Shown here: positions 33,898-42,447 of the stretch, in pieces
How positions within the stretch are numbered: the stretch's first letter is position 1
How the letters are laid out: each line of letters starts with the position of its first letter
NCBI RefSeq assembly: GCF_009737085.1
Contig: NZ_WOVL01000008.1
Coordinates: 124,001-188,000 of the forward strand
Direction: 5' to 3'
Origin: Paenibacillus sp. NEAU-GSW1
GTDB taxonomy: Bacteria; Bacillota; Bacilli; Paenibacillales; Paenibacillaceae
Length of the DNA stretch: 64,000 bases
The notes under the pieces: generated by a model
Told to the model about the DNA's origin: nothing
The model's database searches: none
The model's input: the letters and a program-made list of their open reading frames with translations, nothing else
Program-made: the position numbers and the translations under genes

Positions 33898-35109
33898 TCA
33901 GTCAAACTCGCCGCGAATAAATTTGCCGATCCGCTTTGCCGCTTCAAGCAAATTCGCTTCCGACTCTACCAGCGCAATTCGGACATACCCTTCGCCTTCG
34001 CTGCCGAACGCTTCGCCCGGAATAACCGCTACGCCGACTTTGGCGAGCATTTCCTGGGAAATTCGCCTTGAATTCCACGGCCCGGACAGCGACCATTTCA
34101 TTTCCGGCAGCGGCGCCCAAATAAACATTGTCGCCTTCGGCTTTTCCACCTTCCAGCCTTCTGCCTGCAAAGCTTCTACAAGAACATCGCGGCGGCGTTC
34201 GTATAACGCTCCTGCTTTAGGAGGCGCGTCCGCCGCCATCGCTTCCTTCATAGCAGCGATACCCGCTTCTTGTACCGCTCCAAATACGCCAAAATCAATA
34301 TTGCCTTTAAGCTCGCGAAGCGCGCCGACCGCCTCGCGGTTGCCTGCCAAAAAGGCGATCCGTCCGCCGGCGAGATTAAAGCTTTTGGACAAGGAATGAA
34401 ATTCGACCGCCCCATCAAGAGCGCCTTCGATTTGCAGCATGCTTGGAGGCTCATAGCCGTCGAATGCCATCTCCGAATATGCGGCGTCATGGACGACAAG
34501 CACGCCATGCTGGCGCGCTTTTTCCATTACGCGCTCAAAAAGTGCGATATCAGCAACAGCCGATACCGGATTGCTCGGATAGTTCAGCAAAATAAACTTC
34601 GCGCGCTCCCAAGCCTCATCCGCAATTGCATCCAAATCGGGGATAAAACCGTTTTCTGCCTTTAAAGGCATGAAGATCGGCTCAACACCGGCCAGCGCCA
34701 ATGCAGCCGAATAGATCGGATATCCCGGATTCGGCACAAGCGCAGCGTCGCCCGGATTGCATATCGCCATCGCCAAATGCGAAAGTCCGTCCTGCGATCC
34801 CATCAGCGATACTAACTCCGTGTCGGGATCAAGCTTAACGCCGAAGCGATGCTCCATCCAATTCGCCGCTTCCTGGCGAAAAGCCGCGCTGCCGCGAGTG
34901 CCGGGATACGCATACATGTCCGGCCGCAGCGCCGCTTGACTGAGCGCAACCCTGACGGATTGTGTAGGCGGCATATCCGGACTGCCGATGCTAAGATCAA
35001 TGACGGAATGGCCTTGTGCGATCGCCGCTTGCTTCCATTGCTCCACCTCGGTAAAAATCGACGATCCCAGCTGCGCCAGCCGATCAGAACGCCATCGCTT
35101 CCTGCTCAT
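33898..35109 (-). CDS. PLP-dependent aminotransferase (LL-DAP aminotransferase-like)
   Basis: The 403-residue fold-I enzyme shows LSIGSPDMPPTQSVR, the cofactor loop LMGSQDGLSHLA, LLNYPSNPVSAV, VVHDAAYSEMAFDG and the PLP Lys in HSLSKSFNLAGGRIAF. This pattern is close to the MalY/DapL-like group often annotated as LL-diaminopimelate aminotransferase in Paenibacillus, but substrate assignment is uncertain. GGTGAG precedes ATG 35109; the longer frame starts inside the ArsC-like gene. It lies 7 bp after that gene and may be coupled to it. Confidence 0.82.
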   Translation of the reverse strand: MSRKRWRSDRLAQLGSSIFTEVEQWKQAAIAQGHSVIDLSIGSPDMPPTQSVRVALSQAALRPDMYAYPGTRGSAAFRQEAANWMEHRFGVKLDPDTELVSLMGSQDGLSHLAMAICNPGDAALVPNPGYPIYSAALALAGVEPIFMPLKAENGFIPDLDAIADEAWERAKFILLNYPSNPVSAVADIALFERVMEKARQHGVLVVHDAAYSEMAFDGYEPPSMLQIEGALDGAVEFHSLSKSFNLAGGRIAFLAGNREAVGALRELKGNIDFGVFGAVQEAGIAAMKEAMAADAPPKAGALYERRRDVLVEALQAEGWKVEKPKATMFIWAPLPEMKWSLSGPWNSRRISQEMLAKVGVAVIPGEAFGSEGEGYVRIALVESEANLLEAAKRIGKFIRGEFD

Positions 35110-35116
35110 TTTCCAC

Positions 35117-35485
35117 TCACCCATTCCACGTTTGCTCGTATTGTTCTTCCTTGTAGCCGACTGTAACACGTACGCCGTCCGTTACGATCGGACGCTTGAT
35201 CAGCATGCCGTTCGAGGCAAGAAGCGCTAGCTGCTCGTCCTCGCTCATCGCTCCCAGCTTGTCTTTCAAACCAAGCGCCTTGTATACCTCTCCGGACGTA
35301 TTAAAAAACTTTTTCAGCTCAAGACCGCTGTTTGCAACGATTGCTTTCAGCTCAGCGGCGGAAGGCGTGTCCTCCACGATATGGCGCAATTCCAATGTAT
35401 TGCCCTTTGCCTGCAGCGATTTAACTGCCATGCGGCAAGTGCCGCATTTCGGATATTGAATTACGGTCAATTTTTTATTGCTCAT
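35117..35485 (-). CDS. ArsC/Spx-family protein (YusI-like)
   Basis: The 122-residue thioredoxin-fold protein carries CGTC at the start of helix 1 (YPKCGTCRMAVKSL). The family core follows: FFNTSGEVYKALGLKDKLG and the Arg-Pro motif LIKRPIVTDG. ArsC-family members are glutaredoxin-like reductases, while Spx and MgsR are RNA-polymerase-binding regulators with a CxxC switch. Length and motifs fit YusI-type proteins. AAAGGAG lies 11 bases before ATG. It opens a likely two-gene unit with the aminotransferase. Confidence 0.85.
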   Translation of the reverse strand: MSNKKLTVIQYPKCGTCRMAVKSLQAKGNTLELRHIVEDTPSAAELKAIVANSGLELKKFFNTSGEVYKALGLKDKLGAMSEDEQLALLASNGMLIKRPIVTDGVRVTVGYKEEQYEQTWNG

Positions 35486-35516
35486 CGTACGAAATGCTCC
35501 TTTATCTTATATCAAG

Positions 35517-36473
35517 TTATTTAACTATTGGATTGTTAAGCGTTTGTTCCAATCGGACAAGCTCAGGCGGCAAGCTTGCCGTCCACTCCATCCACTGCTT
35601 TGTTATCGGATGGGTAAGTCCAAGCGTTTCAGCATGCAGCGCTTGACGTCCCGCAGCTGCCTCCCACTCCGGCTTGCCGCCATTGTCCGGCCCATACATG
35701 CCGTCGCCGATAAGCGGACAGCCGATATGCCGCATATGTACGCGAATTTGATGCGTCCGTCCGGTTTCCAGCTTCAGTCTGACCATCGAAGCCGCGCCGC
35801 CTGCAAATACGGCTCCCGTTTCATAATGAGTAACGGATGCATATCCCGCAGGCGTAACAATACGAATATGCGGCGATTCCGGATCACGATCGATCGGCGC
35901 ATCAACAGTGCCTTTCCGTTCAACAGGCTTGCCGTACACATAAGCACGATACAGCTTTTTAATCGCGTTGGCCTGCAGCTGCTCGGACAGTTGCTGGTGA
36001 ATATAGGGTGTCTTCGCGATGGCGACAAGGCCTGATGTGTCCTCGTCTAGCCGATGCACCGGCCGAAACCGGACCCGCTCGCCCTTCTCCCGCCAATGAT
36101 AAACGACGCCGTTGGCAATCGTTCCGGTATAGTGCCCGTGCGTAGGATGAACGACAAAGCCTGCCGGCTTATTGACGATTAACAAATCGTCGTCCTCAAA
36201 CACAATATCCAAAGGGATCGGTTCAGGCAAAATATCGTCCGACGTTTCCTTTTCCATCCGAATCGTCAGCTCGTCTCCCTCACGCACGATAGCAGACGTA
36301 TATACACGTTCTCCGTTAACCGTTATGCCGAGCTCGGTCAGTTTAATCCGCGATTGCAGCTTGCGGGAGACGCCAAGCCTGCGCTCCAATACTGTTCGAG
36401 CAGGCTTGCCGTCATCCGCTGTACTGACGATGACCGTTAAAGGCTTATAGTAATCATCAACATTCGCACTCAT
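35517..36473 (-). CDS. RluA-family pseudouridine synthase
   Basis: The 318-residue enzyme has an N-terminal S4-like domain (LERRLGVSRKLQSRIKLTELGITVNG) and the catalytic core with HRLDEDTSGLVAIAK, where Asp is the nucleophile. LETGRTHQIRVHMRHIG, the second conserved motif, follows. It isomerises uridines in rRNA or tRNA; the target cannot be given. The start ATG overlaps the stop of the adenosyltransferase gene (ATGA), and no strong ribosome site is seen, so translation is probably coupled. Confidence 0.92.
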   Translation of the reverse strand: MSANVDDYYKPLTVIVSTADDGKPARTVLERRLGVSRKLQSRIKLTELGITVNGERVYTSAIVREGDELTIRMEKETSDDILPEPIPLDIVFEDDDLLIVNKPAGFVVHPTHGHYTGTIANGVVYHWREKGERVRFRPVHRLDEDTSGLVAIAKTPYIHQQLSEQLQANAIKKLYRAYVYGKPVERKGTVDAPIDRDPESPHIRIVTPAGYASVTHYETGAVFAGGAASMVRLKLETGRTHQIRVHMRHIGCPLIGDGMYGPDNGGKPEWEAAAGRQALHAETLGLTHPITKQWMEWTASLPPELVRLEQTLNNPIVK

Positions 36474-37045
36474 TTGCGGTCCCGTTTGCGGAATACTTCC
36501 GCGCTCCGCTCATATTCCGTATCCGCAATGCCCAGCCGGGCATTGGCCACGCGTGCAGCCGCAAAGAAATAGTCGGACAGCCGGTTCAAGTAAGCCTGCA
36601 CTTCCGGATTGGCCGGGTGCGAGGCCGTCATCGTCACTACCCTGCGCTCCGCCCGCCTGCACACCGTCCGGCATACGTGCAGCAATGCAGCAGCCGAGCT
36701 TCCGCCAGGCAAAATAAAGCGGGTAATTTCTGGAGCCTCATCGCTATAGCTGTCGATTTGTTTCTCCAGCCGCGCCGCCGGTTCTCCATTCATTTTTAAC
36801 GGAAAGCCTTCTCTCGCATAGGCCAAATCCGAACCGCAGTCAAACAGCTCCTGCTGAATCTCAAACAGCTGAGCGGCCATATCTGTAAGCTCATCATGTT
36901 TGGCCGCCTCAGCTGCCGTCTGTCCGACGAACGCATTCAATTCGTCGATCGTGCCATAGGCTTCAACCCGCAAATCGTCCTTGCGGACTCTCCCGCCGAT
37001 CAGAGAGGTATCGCCTTTATCTCCAGTACGCGTATACAAGTTCAT
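36470..37045 (-). CDS. PduO-type ATP:cob(I)alamin adenosyltransferase
   Basis: The 191-residue enzyme makes adenosylcobalamin from ATP and cob(I)alamin. It has the N-terminal ATP loop YTRTGDKGDTSLIGGRVRKDD, YGTIDELNAFVG, LFDCGSDLA, FILPGGS and the helix CRTVCRRAERRVV with the ATP-binding Arg. It equals the YvqK/PduO type in length. No other cobalamin gene is nearby. It is transcribed with the RluA-like gene. Confidence 0.92.
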   Translation of the reverse strand: MNLYTRTGDKGDTSLIGGRVRKDDLRVEAYGTIDELNAFVGQTAAEAAKHDELTDMAAQLFEIQQELFDCGSDLAYAREGFPLKMNGEPAARLEKQIDSYSDEAPEITRFILPGGSSAAALLHVCRTVCRRAERRVVTMTASHPANPEVQAYLNRLSDYFFAAARVANARLGIADTEYERSAEVFRKRDRK

Positions 37046-37095
37046 AATGTCTCCGTCTCCTAACGTTGCGTATTATTTCAGCCAGCTGACATAAC

Positions 37096-37133
37096 AAAAA
37101 GCAGGCGAGGGACGCTGCTCCCGTACCTGCTTT
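37096..37133 (-). terminator. Terminator of the alaR-alaT unit
   Basis: AAAGCAGG...CCTGCTTT with an inner GGGA/TCCC pair is followed on the minus strand by five Ts. It lies 10 bp past the alaT stop. Confidence 0.8.
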
Positions 37134-37143
37134 CTATTATCGC

Positions 37144-38361
37144 TTAGTTGCCTTGCTTCACTTTGTGGACAAAATTGCCGATCCGATCCAGCGCTTCGGT
37201 CAATAAAGCAACCGAGGTCGCATAAGAGCAGCGAAGATGTCCGTCTCCGCCCAGGCCGAACACGTCGCCCGGTACAGCTGCGACCCCCGCTTCTTCAAGC
37301 AGCCGCTGAGCGAAATGCTCCGAGGACAAGCCGGTTGATTGAACCGAAGGAAAAGCGTAAAAGGCGCCTTCCGGCTCATGGCATTCAAGCCCGATATCTC
37401 TAAATCCTTTGACAACGAGCCTTCTGCGTTGGTTGTACGATTCGATCATCCGGTCCTTTTCCTCAAGTCCGTGAACGGATAACGCTTCCAGCGCGGCGTG
37501 CTGCCCCATAATCGGAGCGCACATGACGGTGTATTGATGGATTTTGAGCATAGCGGCAATTAAGTCCGTATGGCCGCAAGCATAGCCCATACGCCAGCCA
37601 GTCATTGCGAACGCTTTGGAAAAACCGCTGACGAGAATCGTCCGGTCCTTCATACCAGGCATAGCTGCGAAGCTGACATGCTTCGTTCCATAAGTAAGCT
37701 CCGCATAAATTTCGTCGGAGATGACAATCAGGTCGTTCTCTTCCACTACTTTAGCGATCGGCAGCCAATCCTCATAGGTCATAATGCCGCCGGTCGGATT
37801 GCTTGGATAACAAAGAATAAGTACTTTCGAGCGCGGCGTAATCGCAGCCTTCAACGACTCGGCCTTCAGCTTGAACTGATCTTTGGCGAATGTTTCAATA
37901 CCTACCGCGACTCCGCCGCTCAATGTCGTTATCGGAGAATAGGAAATATAGCACGGCTCCGGTATTAATATTTCGTCTCCTGGCGAAATCAACGCGCGAA
38001 GCGCCAAATCAATCGCTTCGCTCCCGCCGACGGTAACCAAAATCTCATTGGCAGGGTTATATTCAACTTTGAACTGATCATTTAAATATTGCCCGATTGC
38101 GCCGCGTAATTCCGGCATGCCGGCATTCGAGGTATATTGCGTTTTTCCTGTTTCCAGCGAATAGACAGCAGCCTCGCGCACATGCCACGGCGTTGTAAAG
38201 TCAGGCTCGCCGACTCCCAGCGTGATAACATCCTTCCGTGCGCTCACCAAATCGAAAAAGCGTCGAATGCCTGAAGGTTTAATGCTTCTTGCCATGGGAG
38301 ACAAATAGTCGGCCATTTGCTTGCGAGGAGTTGATGTAGTCGTGTCTTTGTCTTTTATCAT
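37144..38361 (-). CDS. alaT: Alanine transaminase-type aminotransferase
   Basis: The 405-residue fold-I aminotransferase has LGVGEPDFTTPWHV, VTVGGSEAIDLALRAL, LCYPSNPTGG, ISDEIYAELTYG and the PLP Lys in LVSGFSKAFAMTGWRMGY. The gene lies 13 bp after an Lrp/AsnC regulator. That pairing matches B. subtilis yugG-yugH, now known as alaR-alaT. On this basis I call it AlaT, which makes alanine from pyruvate. GAGGG lies eight bases before ATG 38361. Substrate is by synteny and similarity, not proof. Confidence 0.82.
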   Translation of the reverse strand: MIKDKDTTTSTPRKQMADYLSPMARSIKPSGIRRFFDLVSARKDVITLGVGEPDFTTPWHVREAAVYSLETGKTQYTSNAGMPELRGAIGQYLNDQFKVEYNPANEILVTVGGSEAIDLALRALISPGDEILIPEPCYISYSPITTLSGGVAVGIETFAKDQFKLKAESLKAAITPRSKVLILCYPSNPTGGIMTYEDWLPIAKVVEENDLIVISDEIYAELTYGTKHVSFAAMPGMKDRTILVSGFSKAFAMTGWRMGYACGHTDLIAAMLKIHQYTVMCAPIMGQHAALEALSVHGLEEKDRMIESYNQRRRLVVKGFRDIGLECHEPEGAFYAFPSVQSTGLSSEHFAQRLLEEAGVAAVPGDVFGLGGDGHLRCSYATSVALLTEALDRIGNFVHKVKQGN

Positions 38362-38374
38362 TGCCATCACCCTC

Positions 38375-38866
38375 TTACGGCGTAATAATCAAACGATGGT
38401 CACCTTCGTGCTCCTCGAAGATAATGCCGTCTTGTTTATATTTTTTAAGAATAAAATTCGTTTTCGTCGAAAGCACCTTGTCGATCGGAGACAGCTTGTT
38501 GGATACGAAGGAAGCTACTTCTTTCAAGTTTTTCCCTTCAACCTCAACGAGCAAATCGTACGCTCCGGACATTAAATAAACCGATTTCACTTCCGGATAT
38601 AAGTATATGCGCTCGGCAATGCCTTCAAATCCGCGGCCGCGCTCCGGCGTAATTTGAACTTCGATCAACGCCGTCACTTTCTCGTCGTCAACCTTGCTCC
38701 AATTCACAACCGTAGCATATTTAACGATAATATGATTATTCTCAAGCTCGGAGATCGCTTGCTTTACCTCTTCCTCGGATCGGCCGAGCATCGTAGCGAT
38801 CAGCCCCGCGTCCCTTCTTGCATCTTCCTTAAGCAGTTCCAGCACCTTCAACTGTAAATCGTTCAT
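38375..38866 (-). CDS. alaR: Lrp/AsnC-family regulator
   Basis: The 163-residue regulator has an N-terminal helix-turn-helix (DARRDAGLIATMLGRSEEEVKQAI) and a C-terminal RAM ligand domain (VTALIEVQITPERG, SGAYDLLVEVEG). The extra C-terminal tail HEGDHRLIITP is typical of this subgroup. It precedes the aminotransferase gene as alaR precedes alaT, so it likely controls it in response to alanine. AAAGGGAG precedes the ATG. Confidence 0.85.
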   Translation of the reverse strand: MNDLQLKVLELLKEDARRDAGLIATMLGRSEEEVKQAISELENNHIIVKYATVVNWSKVDDEKVTALIEVQITPERGRGFEGIAERIYLYPEVKSVYLMSGAYDLLVEVEGKNLKEVASFVSNKLSPIDKVLSTKTNFILKKYKQDGIIFEEHEGDHRLIITP

Positions 38867-38983
38867 CGTCGCTATACTCCCTTTACATCAGGATTTGCAG
38901 TCATATATTCACACATAATGATAACTATTGATGTAACAAATATTTTACAACGAATTGATACATCCTGCAAAGAAAAAAACCAA

Positions 38984-39030
38984 GCAGAAACGGCTGCGCC
39001 ATTCTTTGACGGCGCAGCTTCCGTTTCGCG
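38984..39030 (+). repeat. 45-bp palindromic intergenic repeat, copy 2
   Basis: This is the most symmetric copy: GAAACGG-CTGCGCC pairs with GGCGCAG-CTT-CCGTTTC. It shares GCAGAAACGGC and the CCGTTTCGC end with the other copies, and GAAATATAAG follows here as it does after copy 4. Confidence 0.75.
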
Positions 39031-39086
39031 GTTGAAATATAAGTATTTTTATAAATGAAAATTTATAAAACCTATTCATTAAAACG

Positions 39087-39107
39087 AAAGACCCCAGAGG
39101 GGTCTTT
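39087..39107 (-). terminator. Terminator overlapping the stop of the CotF-like gene
   Basis: AAAGACCCC-TCT-GGGGTCTTT on the minus strand is followed by CGTTTT. The hairpin begins at the stop codon itself. Confidence 0.75.
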
Positions 39108-39495
39108 AGCTGTAGTAGGGCTGATGCGTTTGCTGTTGATGCTGCGGTTGCTGGTATTGCGCGAAGTTGCCGAAATTCGGCGCAAAGCCGTTTTGACGCT
39201 GCTGCAGCCATTGCGACGTTTTTTGCTGCGTTTGCTGGTACTCCTTAATCTGCTTGTCAATTTCTTGACGAAGCGCCGGAGAAGCGGTGCTGTACATATT
39301 TTGCGATTGCATCACTTGGAACAAATCGCCCTGCATTTTCAGCGTGCTGTTGAGCAGGTTGGTGAACATTAGCCGAACGTTAGGGCATGTTGATTCAGTC
39401 GCAGCCGTCGCATACTCGCGCACGACCCGCTTCAAATCCGAAAGCACCGTATACGCTAAATCCTCATCTGGCAATGTTGGAGCGGATTGATACAT
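39106..39495 (-). CDS. CotF-like spore coat protein
   Basis: This 129-residue protein has the helical CotF core: LAYTVLSDLKRVVREYATAA, ESTCPNVRLMFTNLLNSTL, and KMQGDLFQVMQSQNMYSTA. The tail is Gln/His/Tyr-rich (QYQQPQHQQQTHQPYYS). CotF-family proteins are structural coat components made in the mother cell. AGGAGG precedes the ATG. It follows a smaller Gln-rich coat-like gene by 45 bp. Confidence 0.85.
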   Translation of the reverse strand: MYQSAPTLPDEDLAYTVLSDLKRVVREYATAATESTCPNVRLMFTNLLNSTLKMQGDLFQVMQSQNMYSTASPALRQEIDKQIKEYQQTQQKTSQWLQQRQNGFAPNFGNFAQYQQPQHQQQTHQPYYS

Positions 39496-39540
39496 GCTGA
39501 TCGTCCTCCTCTAATAGGGATGATTTTTTTAGCAAAAAGG

Positions 39541-39765
39541 TTATTGCTGCGGTTGTGTCGGCGCCAGTGATTGATGCTGCTGGAACGATTGCATTAAAGT
39601 TTGATAATGCTGTTGATGCGTGTGCATCATTTGCTGGCCGATCTGTTTAAGCGCCTGGTTGCTGGCAGCCGAAGCCAGCATGGCGTTTTGCTTCATTAGC
39701 AAATCTTCATTGGATAAGGAATCCGCAATGTACTCCAGCTCTTTTGCCGTAATCGGTTGATGCAT
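39541..39765 (-). CDS. Small Gln/His-rich coat-associated protein
   Basis: The 74-residue helical protein starts MHQPITAKELEYIADSLSNE, then MLASAASNQALKQIGQQMM and a Gln/His tail like that of the next gene product. AAGGAGG precedes the ATG. Pairing with a CotF-like gene suggests a coat role. A sigma-K-like -10 box lies about 35 bp upstream. Confidence 0.75.
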   Translation of the reverse strand: MHQPITAKELEYIADSLSNEDLLMKQNAMLASAASNQALKQIGQQMMHTHQQHYQTLMQSFQQHQSLAPTQPQQ

Positions 39766-39798
39766 ATTCCCCGCCTCCTTTATTTTTGCAGAACCAAA

Positions 39799-39807
39799 TA
39801 TATTATG
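39799..39807 (-). promoter_or_regulatory. Sigma-K-like -10 element before the CotF-like pair
   Basis: CATAATATA on the minus strand fits CATANNNTA exactly. A matching AC at the -35 distance was not found, so confidence is limited. The context (coat genes) agrees with late mother-cell control. Confidence 0.35.
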
Positions 39808-39840
39808 AGCGCCTAGGCCGCGATTTATGTATTGCTGCCG

Positions 39841-40971
39841 TTAATGCACTTCAATTTCGCCGGAATGGCTCAGCGAAACATTAATGTCAATCAGCAACTC
39901 ATCTGCGTTCGGCATCCATTCGCCCTGCCGCTTCAGTTCCTTCCATTTGCTGTTGTGATAGCGATATAGCTCGTGCTCAAGCGGAAACAAATCAACCCCG
40001 TAATCAAGACCGATTTTATAGGTCGATTTTATTTGCTCCTTTATTTTCGCTTCTACTGTGGAAACAATGGAAACAAAATTAAACTCGGGATTCCATTCCA
40101 CGATATGGCCCATGTAATCCCCGCGCAATCGAAATACCGATTTCCGAGCGTCCCAGCGTATTTTCATTTCCCCTTTGGTAAGAACAACGCTGGCAGTATT
40201 TTTCGGCTCATCCTTCGCATTCACCGTTACAATCTGCCGCTGGAAGTTTTCACTTCTCCATCCTAAACCTTTGACTTCATTTTTAGGAAAGAAGCCTTTA
40301 AATAAGTTATTCTTAAAAGCGAACACACCGTCAATAGTGACTAAATTCATCTGTTTATCATCATTCGTCCACTCTTTTCCGTTGCTTTTCAAGTTGGGCA
40401 TTAACAAAGTCATTCCCGGCTCAAAAGCCAGTCTGACGATATCTTCCATGCGGGTCGCTTTCACGAAATTGTTTTCCTCATACACGATGCTCGGATCGAA
40501 CATCACGCTCGTAAGCGGAGAGGATTCGAAAAAACTGTCGATGGTAAGCACTTTATCCAGATTGTCTTTCGTTCCGAAAACATAAGTCGTATAGCGCGTA
40601 GCTCTCATCCGATTCAAGCCTTCCAAAATCGCCGTTAAGCGACTAAACGCCCGTTCATGTACAATGATCGTTTTCAAATGATCCAAGGTAAGAATATATT
40701 GCGAGCTGTTCATTAGATTAAACATCGCATGCAGCGGCGTATCGCCCTTCTGTGTACCGATCCAAATCGGATTTTTGCTTATCGATCCCTGTTCTTTTTT
40801 TGCGATCGAGCCGAAGGATACTAGCTGCGCATAGACGACATAATGATCATCCACAAAATCCACGCCCAGCGCAGAAATATAGCTGATCTTCTGCAAATTC
40901 ATTTCATCCCAGCAGCCAGTAGCCGTAAAAAGCAGACTAATGGCCAATATACATTTCACGAAGGCCGGCAT
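39841..40971 (-). CDS. Germination lipoprotein, Ger(x)C family
   Basis: The 376-residue precursor has a lipoprotein signal ending in the lipobox TATGCWDE, followed by the family opening MNLQKISYISALGVDFVDD. It has LDHLKTIIVHERAF and a C-terminal beta domain (LFPLEHELYRYHNSKWKEL). GerC-type subunits sit on the outer face of the inner spore membrane. It starts 5 bp after the GerA-type gene and is the last gene of the B-A-C ordered operon. Confidence 0.92.
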   Translation of the reverse strand: MPAFVKCILAISLLFTATGCWDEMNLQKISYISALGVDFVDDHYVVYAQLVSFGSIAKKEQGSISKNPIWIGTQKGDTPLHAMFNLMNSSQYILTLDHLKTIIVHERAFSRLTAILEGLNRMRATRYTTYVFGTKDNLDKVLTIDSFFESSPLTSVMFDPSIVYEENNFVKATRMEDIVRLAFEPGMTLLMPNLKSNGKEWTNDDKQMNLVTIDGVFAFKNNLFKGFFPKNEVKGLGWRSENFQRQIVTVNAKDEPKNTASVVLTKGEMKIRWDARKSVFRLRGDYMGHIVEWNPEFNFVSIVSTVEAKIKEQIKSTYKIGLDYGVDLFPLEHELYRYHNSKWKELKRQGEWMPNADELLIDINVSLSHSGEIEVH

Positions 40972-40976
40972 TTCTC

Positions 40977-42428
40977 TTACTCCTCCTCAGCTCTTTTCTT
41001 CCAGGGCTTGATTAAAATGGCCGGTATCAGCAATCTCCATTTGATCGGTGCAATTGGAGCCAAATAAGGCTTGCCGAATGATTCTATGGAACACATATAA
41101 ATCAAGACGGCGAACACCGAAATGTAAAAGCCGAATATTCCGAATAAAGAGGATAGCATGAGAATAAAAAAACGAAGAATGCTAACGGTGCCGCTTAACG
41201 ACTGATTGACAAGCGTAAATGTAGCAACTGCCGTTATCGCTGCTGCTACGAGCATCGTCGGCGAGGTTAATCCTGCGCTGATCGCTGCATCGCCCACGAT
41301 GAGCCCTCCTACGACCGATACCGTCTGTCCTACAGCACGCGGCAGTCTAACTCCCGCCTCGCGGAAAAGCTCAAATATGGACAACATAATAAACATTTCC
41401 ATCGTAGCCGAGACCGGCAAGCCAATTCTCGAAATGGTAATGGTTGCAAGCAAGGAAAACGGAATCTGATCGATGTTATAAGCGGATAAAGCTACCCAAA
41501 AGCCAGGCAAGCATAACGCCAAAACTAGTCCCATAAGACGGAGAAGCCGCTCCAGCGAGACGAAATAGTAAGGAAGATGCATATCTTCCGGCGATTTCGT
41601 CAGCAGCATTAAATTTGTCGGCGCAATAATGGCCGAAGGCGAGCCGTCTACCAGCAGGGCAAACTTTCCTTTGGTCAACGATTCTACGACATAATCGGGC
41701 CGGCCGATATATTCAACAAGCGGAAAAAAGGAGTAAGGGCGATCCGAAATTAAATCCTCAAGCTGTGTTGCGCTGTGCAGCGTTTTAATATGAATATTTC
41801 GCAGCCTGTTTCTCGCTTCCTCCACGATTTGCGGATCGGCAACGCCGTCCATATAGAGCAAAGCAACTTCTGTTTGCGATTCCGAGCCAAGACTCCAATA
41901 TTCACAATGCAAATCAGGTGTCCGCAGTCTACGCCGGACTAGTGCGATATTCGTCACAATGTTTTCAATAAAGCCGTCTCTCGGCCCTTTCAGCGACAGC
42001 TCCATTGTCGATTCTTCAGGCTGTCTTCCCGGCTGGCTCGCTAAATCGAAATTAAATACGATACCGCTGCGATTGTGAATGACAATGACGCTGCCGGAAA
42101 ATAAAGCGGCATATAAACTGTCGATGTCGTTTTTATTATCGAGCGGCATGCGGGAGCCAATAAGTCCGGCAGACCATTTGAGCGCTGAGTCTTGGTCCTC
42201 CTCGCCTTTTTGCCCGTTGTCTATCCAGTGGGCAAGCCTTTCCAAATTTGCAGGCAGCGCGATAAAAAACGTCTGCATATCGACCATGCCGCAGCAGGTG
42301 ATGATTTTGAACAAATGTCCTATTTCGCCATCCGTGCGGAAATCTTGAATGACAACATCATCGGAGCGGCTCAGCCTTGAATAAATGCTATCCAGTTTGC
42401 TTCCATTCTTTGACGCATTGCCTTTCAT
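40977..42428 (-). CDS. Germination protein, GerA family
   Basis: The 483-residue protein has a soluble N-terminal part with VVIQDFRTDGE and the family block LLYMDGVADPQIVEEARNRL, plus PLVEYIGRPDYVVESLTKGKFALLVDGSPSAI. The membrane part includes LPVSATMEMFIMLSIFELFREAGVRLPRAVGQTVSVVGGL in pieces typical of GerAA/GerKA. GerA subunits form the ion-channel body of the nutrient receptor. Order B-A-C differs from the usual A-B-C. Confidence 0.93.
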   Translation of the reverse strand: MKGNASKNGSKLDSIYSRLSRSDDVVIQDFRTDGEIGHLFKIITCCGMVDMQTFFIALPANLERLAHWIDNGQKGEEDQDSALKWSAGLIGSRMPLDNKNDIDSLYAALFSGSVIVIHNRSGIVFNFDLASQPGRQPEESTMELSLKGPRDGFIENIVTNIALVRRRLRTPDLHCEYWSLGSESQTEVALLYMDGVADPQIVEEARNRLRNIHIKTLHSATQLEDLISDRPYSFFPLVEYIGRPDYVVESLTKGKFALLVDGSPSAIIAPTNLMLLTKSPEDMHLPYYFVSLERLLRLMGLVLALCLPGFWVALSAYNIDQIPFSLLATITISRIGLPVSATMEMFIMLSIFELFREAGVRLPRAVGQTVSVVGGLIVGDAAISAGLTSPTMLVAAAITAVATFTLVNQSLSGTVSILRFFILMLSSLFGIFGFYISVFAVLIYMCSIESFGKPYLAPIAPIKWRLLIPAILIKPWKKRAEEE

Positions 42429-42447
42429 CGCTTTCCGCCTCCATAGA